From NCBI GenBank assembly GCA_018816665.1, contig JAHIVM010000005.1, positions 1 to 10,416 on the forward strand: a stretch of DNA of 10,416 bases, given 5' to 3'. A program made the translations under genes and the position numbers. The stretch comes from Candidatus Zixiibacteriota bacterium. GTDB taxonomy: Bacteria; Zixibacteria; MSB-5A5; GN15; FEB-12. The notes beneath the pieces are model-generated. The model ran no database searches and had not been told where the DNA came from. It saw only the letters and a program-made list of their open reading frames with translations. Of this stretch, positions 1-6,128 are shown piece by piece (the stretch's first letter is position 1; the number at the start of each line of letters is the position of its first letter).

Positions 1-641
1 GACTGCAGGTGCTCGGCAACCGGGTTGCCCTGAAGTTTCAAGGGGGCCGCCCGGAGTGAATTGGCCAGATTGTGGTTCCGCTCGATTGTCGCCAGGTCGG
101 TCAGACCGGGGAACAACGATTTCCGCCCACCGGTGAAACCGGCGAAGTAATGCGGCTCAACCGACCCGATCACATACACGAGGTCGTGTCCTGAAATCGC
201 CCGGTTGAGATACACCGCTTCACCGAAACTGTCGGAACCAACAACCTCCATCGCAGCGACATCCCTGGCATCATGCCAGGTCACGCGATCTCGCACGCGA
301 GCAAGCAGGTCGCCGAAAATGGTCGCCAGGTGGTTGTCGGTAGGGGCAGGATGGGTGCCGGTGGCCACGAGGAAATCCGCCCGATCGAGCACCGAGCGAT
401 CACAGGCATCAATACACGCCAGTACCTCGGCTGTGGGCGTATGGCGATAACCGTCGTTGACGACTATCAACGGTGCCGCACAGTCAATCAGGCGTTGACC
501 GCCTCCGGCGGTGAACTCCCGAGTGAGCGTATCCCGTGTGACCGATTGATCTGAACTCGTCAAACCAAACCGGTCCATTCTGACCCATTCAGGGACATCA
601 ATCGTAATTCCAGCGTTGCCGTATGCCAGTCTGATCTCCAT
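1..641 (-). CDS. LarA-family (lactate racemase-like, DUF2088) protein, 3' end outside the window
   Basis: The first 213 residues are present; the gene runs off the window start. LarA-family enzymes racemise or epimerise 2-hydroxyacids using a nickel-pincer nucleotide bound to a lysine. All key positions of Lactiplantibacillus LarA have counterparts here with near-identical spacing: Asp63 and Arg66 (VNDGYRHTPT), His97 (ATGTHP), His164 and Lys174 (EPHYFAGFTGGRK, ten apart as in His174/Lys184), and His190 sixteen residues after the lysine, as in His200. The start ATG at 641 follows an AGAGGA Shine-Dalgarno and lies 27 bp after the ndk stop, which is also in frame upstream, so no longer start is possible. 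The cofactor-making genes larB, larC and larE are not in the window. Family assignment is strong. The substrate is unknown because LarA paralogues act on several hydroxyacids, so lactate racemase is only the default name. Confidence 0.88.
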   Translation of the reverse strand, partial: MEIRLAYGNAGITIDVPEWVRMDRFGLTSSDQSVTRDTLTREFTAGGGQRLIDCAAPLIVVNDGYRHTPTAEVLACIDACDRSVLDRADFLVATGTHPAPTDNHLATIFGDLLARVRDRVTWHDARDVAAMEVVGSDSFGEAVYLNRAISGHDLVYVIGSVEPHYFAGFTGGRKSLFPGLTDLATIERNHNLANSLRAAPLKLQGNPVAEHLQ

Positions 642-668
642 ATCCGACAGCGTCCTCTGCCGCCGATA

Positions 669-1067
669 TTACTCAAAGAAGAACGCTATCTCAATGGCAG
701 CATTCTCATTGGAGTCAGAGGCATGTACCGAGTTTTTCTCTATGTTGAGGGCGATCTCCGAGCGGATGGTACCACAGGCGGCATTGGCCGGGTTGGTGGC
801 GCCGATCAGCGTGCGAAGATCCTCGACAGCGTTTTCCTTTTCCAGAACCATGGGCACTACCCGTCCCGAGGTCATGAACGCAACGAGGTCGTTCAGGAAG
901 GGTTTGCCCTCGTGAACGGCGTAGAACTTGCGCGCCTGCTCCTCGGTCAGCGTGAGCATTCTCATCTCAACCACCTTGAACCGGGCCTTCTCAAGCCGGT
1001 TGACAACATGGCCTATCAGGTTGCGGTCGGTCGCATCCGGCTTGACAATCAACAGTGTCCTGTTCAT
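669..1067 (-). CDS. ndk: Nucleoside diphosphate kinase
   Basis: This cytoplasmic enzyme transfers the gamma phosphate between nucleoside tri- and diphosphates through a phosphohistidine. The 132-residue product carries the whole family signature: Lys9 in IVKPDA, Tyr49, the TNPANAACGTIRS segment at 91-103, Asn112, and catalytic His115 in NSVHASDS. The open frame continues upstream to 1163 inside korC, but homology begins exactly at MNRTLLIVKPDA, so the start at 1067 is preferred. The start lies 10 bp after the korC stop with a weak purine-rich site (GAAAGTGA). The protein ends at AFFFE, about eight residues short of the E. coli C-terminus; this tail is variable in the family, so it is not evidence of truncation. 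Its position right after sucCD and kor suits a role in redistributing the nucleotide made by succinyl-CoA synthetase; an Ndk association with that enzyme has been reported in Pseudomonas. Confidence 0.97.
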   Translation of the reverse strand: MNRTLLIVKPDATDRNLIGHVVNRLEKARFKVVEMRMLTLTEEQARKFYAVHEGKPFLNDLVAFMTSGRVVPMVLEKENAVEDLRTLIGATNPANAACGTIRSEIALNIEKNSVHASDSNENAAIEIAFFFE

Positions 1068-1077
1068 ACGATCACTT

Positions 1078-1653
1078 TCACTTCTTGATCTTGGCGGCTT
1101 CTTCGAAACCGATTTCAAGAGCCTTCCTGTTTTTATCTTCCGTTCCCCGGGGGGCCCGTCCAAGCACGGCCTTGGTCAGCGCTTCACGCGTCACCACACC
1201 GGTCAGTTCGGCGATAGCGGCAAGCGCAATGACGTTTGCCACCATGATAATGCCGACCTTCTCGCGGGCCAGCTGGGTGAACGGGAGACCGAAGTAGTTG
1301 TCGGTCGGCACGTCGGTAACCAGCGTTGTGTCGATGATCAGGGTGCCGCCCTCCTTGAGGTTGGGATAGTACGAATCCAGCGACTCCTGGGTCATGGCCA
1401 GGAGGAGATCCAGGTTCATGGCCTTGGGGTAGTAGATTTCGTTTTCGGACACCACGACATCGGCCTTGGAGGCTCCGCCCCGGGCCTCGGGACCGTAGGA
1501 CTGGCTCTGCACCACGTTTCGTTCGTCGGCACCGCCGATGGCCTCGCTCATGATCACGGCCGCCAGAATCATGCCCTGGCCGCCGGATCCGGAGAGACGC
1601 ATTTCGTAACGATCCTTGGGGATCTCGACTTTATCGAGCAGTTTGGCTGCCAT
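1078..1653 (-). CDS. korC: 2-oxoacid:ferredoxin oxidoreductase, gamma subunit (2-oxoglutarate type)
   Basis: This is the gamma subunit of the four-subunit enzyme that converts 2-oxoglutarate and CoA to succinyl-CoA and CO2 while reducing ferredoxin, or the reverse. The 191-residue protein has the POR/KOR gamma hallmarks: glycine motif GSGGQG at 22-27 and the QSYGPEARGGASKADVVVS block at 51-69, followed by a Rossmann-like domain. Length matches stand-alone gamma subunits. The start at 1653 lies 2 bp after the korB stop, and a GGAGAGAAG purine stretch serves as ribosome site within the last korB codons. The gene is last of the korDABC set and is followed by ndk after 10 bp. Specificity for 2-oxoglutarate rather than another oxoacid rests mainly on the subunit layout and the adjacent sucCD. 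Confidence 0.95.
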   Translation of the reverse strand: MAAKLLDKVEIPKDRYEMRLSGSGGQGMILAAVIMSEAIGGADERNVVQSQSYGPEARGGASKADVVVSENEIYYPKAMNLDLLLAMTQESLDSYYPNLKEGGTLIIDTTLVTDVPTDNYFGLPFTQLAREKVGIIMVANVIALAAIAELTGVVTREALTKAVLGRAPRGTEDKNRKALEIGFEEAAKIKK

Positions 1654-1655
1654 GA

Positions 1656-2504
1656 TTACTTCTCTCCCATGTGAGCATCGACCACCTTCTGATATTCATC
1701 GCAGAACTCGGTCTTTTCGACATTGTGGATGACTCCGGTGACGATCTTGTCCTCGAGTTCTTCCTCGGTCATCTTGGAGGCTTTGCCGACCGGCACCGCC
1801 CGCTCCTTGAACGCGTCGAACATGGCCACCGCATCGCCCTTCCGATTGAGCCGTCCAAAGTACGTGTGACAGTTGGAGATGGCCTCGACCAGGGAGAAGC
1901 CACGATGGCTGATGGCCTGACCGATCAGCTTCTGGAGCTGGGGCTCGTGATAAACCGTGGACCGGGCTACGAAGGTCGCCCCCGCCGCCGCAGCCAGTGA
2001 ACACGGATCGAAATGTTTCTCAACATTGCCGTACGGCGTGGTGGTGGAGAAGGTTCCCCCCGGGGTCGTGGGCGATCCCTGCCCGCCGGTCATACCGTAG
2101 ATATGGTTATTGATCAGGATAGCCGTAATGTCGATATTGCGGCGGCAGGCATGGATAAAGTGATTGCCGCCGATAGCCAGCGCATCACCGTCACCCGTAA
2201 TCACGATAACCTTCATATGCGGCTGGGCAAACTTCGCACCGGTCGCAAACGGCAGCGCCCGGCCGTGTGTGGTATGCAGCGAATTGAAGTCCAGATAGAC
2301 CGGTAAACGACTGGAGCAGCCGATTCCGGAAACCAGCACGACTTCATCCTTCGACAGGCCCAGGTTGTCGATAGCGCGGATCAGCGATCCCATCACCACA
2401 CCGTTACCGCAGCCGGGGCACCAGACGCTCGGGAACTTCTTGCCCGGACGGAGATAGTGCAATGTCACATCGGACTTTTGCTTAGCTTTTTCAGCCGTAG
2501 CCAT
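1656..2504 (-). CDS. korB: 2-oxoacid:ferredoxin oxidoreductase, beta subunit, thiamine diphosphate-binding (2-oxoglutarate type)
   Basis: The 282-residue beta subunit holds thiamine diphosphate and probably one [4Fe-4S] cluster. Visible motifs are WCPGCGNG (Cys29, Cys32), GIGCSSR (Cys63), THGRALPFATG at 79-89, the TPP/Mg motif GDGDALAIGGNH at 104-115 continuing to NNHIYGMTGGQGSPTTP at 132-148, and Cys212 in SNCHTYFG. Cys29, Cys32, Cys63 and Cys212 are the likely cluster ligands by analogy with the family. An open frame continues upstream to 2660, but that stretch is korA read in another frame. The start at 2504 is chosen because its ATG overlaps the korA stop by one base (TGATG), a strong GAGGAGGT ribosome site lies six bases upstream, and beta-subunit homology begins soon after. 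This points to translational coupling of alpha and beta, which form the catalytic core together. Confidence 0.96.
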   Translation of the reverse strand: MATAEKAKQKSDVTLHYLRPGKKFPSVWCPGCGNGVVMGSLIRAIDNLGLSKDEVVLVSGIGCSSRLPVYLDFNSLHTTHGRALPFATGAKFAQPHMKVIVITGDGDALAIGGNHFIHACRRNIDITAILINNHIYGMTGGQGSPTTPGGTFSTTTPYGNVEKHFDPCSLAAAAGATFVARSTVYHEPQLQKLIGQAISHRGFSLVEAISNCHTYFGRLNRKGDAVAMFDAFKERAVPVGKASKMTEEELEDKIVTGVIHNVEKTEFCDEYQKVVDAHMGEK

Positions 2505-3637
2505 CACAGCACCTCCTCGATCTTTTTGACAACCTGCAACGGCGTGAGGATTTCTCCGTCGTAACGCTGCAAGGTCGTGATCTGTTTGTCGGGCATTATG
2601 CGTTCGATTTCGGTTATGAGCTGTCCCATGTTCAGTTCGGCCACAATGACCTTCTTGCACCTGCCGCAGAGCTCCTTGAGCTTCGCGTCCGGGAACGGCC
2701 AGATACTGTAGAGCTGAACCGCACCAACCTTCGCGCCCACCTTGCGGGCGATATCGGTGGCCTGCAGGGCGGCCCGGGCCGCGGAGCCGTAGGCGATGAT
2801 CGCGACCTCGGCGTCGTCCATATGCTCCACCCGGATCTTCTCGATCTCGTCGGTGTAGTCGGCGATCTTGTGACGCAGTTTCTCCAGTTTCACCGGGATC
2901 TCATCGACCCTGTTCGTAGTGAAACCGTGTGTGTCGTGAGTCAGACCGGTGACATTGTACCGGTATCCCTCACCGTACGACGGCATCGGTGACACACCGT
3001 TGGGAGTCAGTGCAAAAGCCTCGAACTCCTCGGGACTGGCGGTCGGCTTGACCCGGTTGTAGATCTCCAGTTCTCCCTCTTCCGGCAGGTAGATCAACTC
3101 GCGGGAGTGGGCAATGACCTCGTCCAGCAACACCGTCACCGGCGTCCGGAACCGCTCCGCCAGGTTGAAGGCACGGATAGTCTCGGTGACGGTGTCGGCG
3201 ACTGTCGACGGGGCAACCGCGATAGCGCAATAGTCACCGTGCGGGCCGTATCTGGCCTGCATGGTGTCGGATTGACTGACTTTGGTGGGCAAACCGGTTG
3301 ACGGTCCACCGCGCTGCACGTTGACGATGACACATGGAGTTTCGGTCATGTACGCATAGCCGATATTCTCGAGCATCAACGAGTAGCCAGGCCCGGATGT
3401 CGCGGTCATAGACTTGAGACCGGAGATAGACGCACCTACAACCGCAGCAATAGATCCGATCTCATCTTCCATCTGGATGAACCGTCCCCCGATTCGCGGC
3501 AGCAGACGAGCACTCATTTCTGCCACTTCGGTTGACGGTGTGATCGGGTATCCTGCGAAAAAGCGCATACCGGCGTAAATCGCACCGTGCACACAGGCCT
3601 GATTACCCTGCAACAGTTTTCTTTCTCTGGCTGGCAT
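2504..3637 (-). CDS. korA: 2-oxoacid:ferredoxin oxidoreductase, alpha subunit (2-oxoglutarate type)
   Basis: The 377-residue alpha subunit carries the pyrimidine-binding half of the TPP site and contacts the 2-oxoacid. Motifs in order are YPITPSTE at 30-37, the QMEDEIGSIAAVVGAS region at 55-70 with the conserved glutamate, TATSGPG at 78-84, and RGGPSTGLPTK at 109-119. A C-terminal transketolase-like domain starts near EVAIIAYGSAARAA. Length fits the short alpha subunits of four-gene KOR systems, which lack a fused gamma domain. The ATG at 3637 follows the korD stop by 11 bp with a GAGAGG ribosome site. Its last codons encode the korB ribosome site and its TGA overlaps the korB ATG. The archaeal-style D-A-B-C order and the neighbouring sucCD favour 2-oxoglutarate as substrate; a branched-chain 2-oxoacid enzyme is the main alternative. 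Confidence 0.96.
   Translation of the reverse strand: MPARERKLLQGNQACVHGAIYAGMRFFAGYPITPSTEVAEMSARLLPRIGGRFIQMEDEIGSIAAVVGASISGLKSMTATSGPGYSLMLENIGYAYMTETPCVIVNVQRGGPSTGLPTKVSQSDTMQARYGPHGDYCAIAVAPSTVADTVTETIRAFNLAERFRTPVTVLLDEVIAHSRELIYLPEEGELEIYNRVKPTASPEEFEAFALTPNGVSPMPSYGEGYRYNVTGLTHDTHGFTTNRVDEIPVKLEKLRHKIADYTDEIEKIRVEHMDDAEVAIIAYGSAARAALQATDIARKVGAKVGAVQLYSIWPFPDAKLKELCGRCKKVIVAELNMGQLITEIERIMPDKQITTLQRYDGEILTPLQVVKKIEEVL
2511..2518 (-). promoter_or_regulatory. Strong Shine-Dalgarno for korB inside the korA 3' end
   Basis: The sense sequence GAGGAGGT, formed by the last korA codons for Glu-Glu-Val, lies six bases before the korB ATG. It decides the korB start at 2504 against a much longer upstream open frame, and together with the TGATG stop/start overlap suggests coupled translation of alpha and beta subunits. 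Confidence 0.8.
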
Positions 3638-3648
3638 TTCAGACCTCT

Positions 3649-3900
3649 CTACTTATAGTTAGACGTAATAGCAAAGTCGGGGCAGTGTATCCAGCACAGG
3701 GTGCACTGGGTACAGTTTTCCGGACGCGCCTGGACGGGCTTGCCGTTACGATCGGGTTCCAGAACCTGCTTGGGGCACAAAGCGATACAGATATTGCACG
3801 CCTTGCACCAGGTCATATTGATCTCCAGCGGCGCCGGTCCCTTCGAGTAGTCGTACTTGCTCTGCGGGCCGGGTTTGCCGGTTGTGTCTGCATCAGTCAT
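3649..3900 (-). CDS. korD: 2-oxoacid:ferredoxin oxidoreductase, delta subunit, 2x[4Fe-4S] ferredoxin type
   Basis: This 83-residue ferredoxin-like subunit carries electrons from the catalytic alpha-beta core to external ferredoxin. It has two classical four-cysteine motifs: Cys32, 35, 38, 42 in CKACNICIALCP and Cys63, 66, 69, 73 in CTQCTLCWIHCP, so two [4Fe-4S] clusters are expected. The first 28 residues are a hydrophilic leader without clusters, as in other delta subunits. The start at 3900 has a GAGG ribosome site seven bases upstream. It opens the korDABC set, 45 bp after the sucD stop and 11 bp before korA. A free-standing ferredoxin is less likely because of this position and the delta-type leader. 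Confidence 0.94.
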   Translation of the reverse strand: MTDADTTGKPGPQSKYDYSKGPAPLEINMTWCKACNICIALCPKQVLEPDRNGKPVQARPENCTQCTLCWIHCPDFAITSNYK

Positions 3901-3945
3901 GTTGCATCCTCAAAAAAGACTCGCGTTGCACCCCTCGGCGCAATG
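3901..3945 (-). promoter_or_regulatory. sucD-korD spacer with a small stem-loop and U-run, possible attenuator
   Basis: In the sense RNA, TTGCGCC (3943-3937) pairs with GGTGCAA (3932-3926) around a four-base loop; the one non-Watson-Crick pair is a G-U wobble in the sense strand but an A-C mismatch in the other. A run of six U (3917-3912) follows eight bases after the stem and is next to the korD ribosome site. The stem is short and the U-run is not adjacent, so this is at best a weak attenuator or processing site. Read-through from sucD into kor is still likely. Confidence 0.35.
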
Positions 3946-4956
3946 TCATCTCTTCTTCGCTTTGGAGGTTGTTGCCTTCTTGGTGCTCTTTTTGTCCTTC
4001 TTGTCGGTCTTTTTGACTTTTTTGTCGGACTTTTTGACTTGTGTGGCGGACTTCTTCACGGCCTTTTTGTCAGCTTTTGCCGAAGCCTTCTTCATGGCTT
4101 CCTTGAGCAGTCCCGGTATTTCGGTCGGCGAACCTGCCACCGCGATGCCAACCTTGTTCAAGGCCTTGATTTTGTCCGCAGCCGTTCCCGATCCGCCGGA
4201 TATAATCGCACCGGCATGGCCCATGCGTTTGCCGGGAGGGGCGGCCTGACCGGCGATAAAGGCAACTACCGGCTTGGTCACGTTCTTCTGGATGAACCTG
4301 GCTGCCATTTCCTCGTCGGAACCGCCGATTTCACCAATCATCACGATACCTTTGGTAGCCTTGTCATTCTGGAAGGCATCAAGCACGTCAATGAAATTGG
4401 TGCCGATAACCTGGTCACCACCGATACCGATACAGGTCGTTTGTCCCATGCCGGCCAGCGTGAGAGCCCAGATGGCTTCGTACGTAAGGGTGCCGGAGCG
4501 AGAGACAACACCAACACTCCCCTTCTTGACGATGTTACCCGGCAAAATACCTACTTTCGACATGTCGGTGGAGATAAGTCCCGGGCAGTTTGGACCGATC
4601 AGTCGGGCGCCGCGCTCTTTCACAAACGGAACCACTTTCATCATGTCGTTGGCCGGAACACCCTCGGTGACGCATACGATCAGTTTGATACCGGCATCGG
4701 CCGCCTCGAGAATCGCATCGGCCGCAAACGGCGGCGGCACATAGATGACCGAGGTGTTGGCTTTGGTCGCCTTCACGGCCTCGGACACGGTATTAAACAC
4801 CGGGATACCGGCGACCTTGGTGCCGCCCTTGCCGGGGGTCACACCGCCGACCACGTCGGTACCGTACTTTTTCATTTGCTCGGCATGGAAAGAGCCGTCG
4901 CGGCCCGTAATCCCCTGCACCAGCAGCTTAGTCTTTTTGTTGATGAATATCGCCAT
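3946..4956 (-). CDS. sucD: Succinyl-CoA synthetase (ligase), alpha subunit, with Lys-rich C-terminal tail
   Basis: The alpha subunit binds CoA and carries the phosphohistidine in the reversible reaction succinyl-CoA + NDP + Pi to succinate + NTP + CoA. Motifs are the CoA-binding loop GITGRDGSFH at 15-24, GPNCPGLIS at 121-129, SRSGTLTYE at 152-160, and the active-site GHAGAIISGG with His247 (E. coli His246). The enzyme domain ends near residue 288, the usual length. The protein then continues for about 48 residues to 336 with a tail of 22 Lys and one Arg among Ala, Ser, Thr, Asp, Val and Gln, mostly in seven-residue units. The reading frame is intact and the tail is not an annotation error, because the stop is the first in frame. 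The ATG at 4956 has an AGGAAG ribosome site and follows the sucC stop by 32 bp. The tail's function is unknown. Confidence 0.97.
   Translation of the reverse strand: MAIFINKKTKLLVQGITGRDGSFHAEQMKKYGTDVVGGVTPGKGGTKVAGIPVFNTVSEAVKATKANTSVIYVPPPFAADAILEAADAGIKLIVCVTEGVPANDMMKVVPFVKERGARLIGPNCPGLISTDMSKVGILPGNIVKKGSVGVVSRSGTLTYEAIWALTLAGMGQTTCIGIGGDQVIGTNFIDVLDAFQNDKATKGIVMIGEIGGSDEEMAARFIQKNVTKPVVAFIAGQAAPPGKRMGHAGAIISGGSGTAADKIKALNKVGIAVAGSPTEIPGLLKEAMKKASAKADKKAVKKSATQVKKSDKKVKKTDKKDKKSTKKATTSKAKKR
3973..4077 (-). repeat. Heptapeptide repeats encoding the SucD Lys-rich tail
   Basis: SucD residues 294-328 divide into five seven-residue units without gaps: KADKKAV, KKSATQV, then KKSDKKV, KKTDKKD, and finally KKSTKKA. 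The consensus is KK-[ST]-x-KK-x. At the DNA level two 21-bp units, 4001-4021 and 4022-4042, are nearly identical (the core reads TTGTCGG then CTTTTTGACTT on the plus strand), showing recent tandem duplication of one heptad. Outer units are more diverged. Confidence 0.85.
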
Positions 4957-4988
4957 GATACTATCTTCCTTTTTTCTCCGGACGCCGG

Positions 4989-6128
4989 TTACGCCGCGTT
5001 TCCGGCCAGTTCGATCGCCTTTTTCACTGCTTCATCAAGCGTGTCCGCAGAGGGCAGCTTGCACGAGGCCAGGATCTTCTGTCCTTCCTTTTCGTTGGTG
5101 CCGGTAAGGCGGACAACGACAGGAACGGTGGGTTTGAATTCCTCAAACGCCTGAACGATGCCGGTGGCCACATCGTCGCAGCGGGTAATACCGCCGAAGA
5201 TGTTGATCAGGACGGCGCGAACGTTGGGATCGGTGAGAATAATACTCATGGCGGTCACAACCTTCTGCGGGTTGGACGAGCCGCCGATATCCAGGAAGTT
5301 GGCCGGATCGCCGCCGTAGCGTTTCACGAGATCCATGGTGGCCATGGCCAGACCGGCACCGTTGACACAGCAACCGATGTAACCGTCGAGCTTGACGTAC
5401 GACAGGTCGGCCTCGCGGGCTTTGACCTCGGACGCTTCCTCGGCATCCAGGTCGCGCATGGCTTCGACTTCCTTCTGACGGAACAACGCGTTGTCATCGA
5501 TATTCACCTTGGCATCGATAGCGAGCACGTCGCCGCCCGGAGTGGTGATCAGCGGATTGATTTCGACCAGGGAGGCATCAACCTTCCAGAAGGCTTCATA
5601 GAGTTTCATCAGGATGTCGGCGCACTTGCGCACCTGACCGATGTCACGATACAGCGTGTAGGCCAGATCGCGGGCCTGGAACAGCTTGAGACCAACCACC
5701 GGATCGACCGCGAGTTTATGGATCTTCTCGGGGGTCTTGGCCGCGACTTCCTCAATGTCCACGCCGCCGGCGGGTGACACCATGATGACCGGGCGCTGGG
5801 TGGCGCGGTCAAGAATGATGCCTACGTATGACTCGGAAAGAATGTCGACCGCCTCCGTGATCAATACCTTGTTCACGGTCTCGCCCTTAATGTCCATGCC
5901 GAGAATCTTGGTTGCCAGCACGCGGGCGGCTTCCGGGCTTTCGGCGTATTTCACACCACCCGCTTTGCCACGACCGCCGACCAGCACCTGTGACTTCACC
6001 ATCACCGGTTTGTTGTAACGAACGGCGATTGCTTCCGCGGTCCCCGGATCGGAGGCTACCTCGCCCGGAGGGACGGGTATACCAACGGAGGCGAAAATCT
6101 CTTTGGCCTGATACTCGTGAATCTTCAT
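4989..6128 (-). CDS. sucC: Succinyl-CoA synthetase (ligase), beta subunit
   Basis: The beta subunit binds the nucleotide and succinate and pairs with SucD. The 379-residue protein aligns over its whole length with E. coli SucC (388 residues). It has the N-terminal MKIHEYQAKEIF start of the ATP-grasp domain, GGRGKAGGVK in the nucleotide site, LVEINPL with the metal-binding region, ALFRQ, the CCVNGAGLAMATMD segment, and the C-terminal ligase domain with NIFGGITRCD, the helix facing the alpha-subunit phosphohistidine. The ATG at 6128 overlaps the TGA of the upstream nucleotidyltransferase gene by one base (TGATG) and has AAGGAA about eight bases upstream. ATP or GTP preference cannot be read safely from the sequence. 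With the following kor genes it forms a 2-oxoglutarate to succinate module. Confidence 0.98.
   Translation of the reverse strand: MKIHEYQAKEIFASVGIPVPPGEVASDPGTAEAIAVRYNKPVMVKSQVLVGGRGKAGGVKYAESPEAARVLATKILGMDIKGETVNKVLITEAVDILSESYVGIILDRATQRPVIMVSPAGGVDIEEVAAKTPEKIHKLAVDPVVGLKLFQARDLAYTLYRDIGQVRKCADILMKLYEAFWKVDASLVEINPLITTPGGDVLAIDAKVNIDDNALFRQKEVEAMRDLDAEEASEVKAREADLSYVKLDGYIGCCVNGAGLAMATMDLVKRYGGDPANFLDIGGSSNPQKVVTAMSIILTDPNVRAVLINIFGGITRCDDVATGIVQAFEEFKPTVPVVVRLTGTNEKEGQKILASCKLPSADTLDEAVKKAIELAGNAA

Noticed and set aside
1068..1163. N-terminal extension of Ndk by 32 residues
   Set aside because: It overlaps the korC 3' end and lacks family similarity. Ndk homology starts exactly at the internal ATG at 1067.
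928..1674. A 248-codon plus-strand frame opposite ndk and korC
   Set aside because: The His- and Gly-rich composition and lack of motifs mark it as a shadow of the two well-supported minus-strand genes.
2505..2660. N-terminal extension of KorB by 52 residues
   Set aside because: The extension is Arg/His-rich, lies wholly within korA in another frame, and has no family similarity. The strong ribosome site points to the ATG at 2504.
3685..5154. A 489-codon plus-strand open frame opposite korD, sucD and the sucC 3' end
   Set aside because: It spans three minus-strand genes with strong homology, has no ribosome site or motif, and its Leu/Phe-rich stretch is just the complement of the Lys-rich SucD tail.
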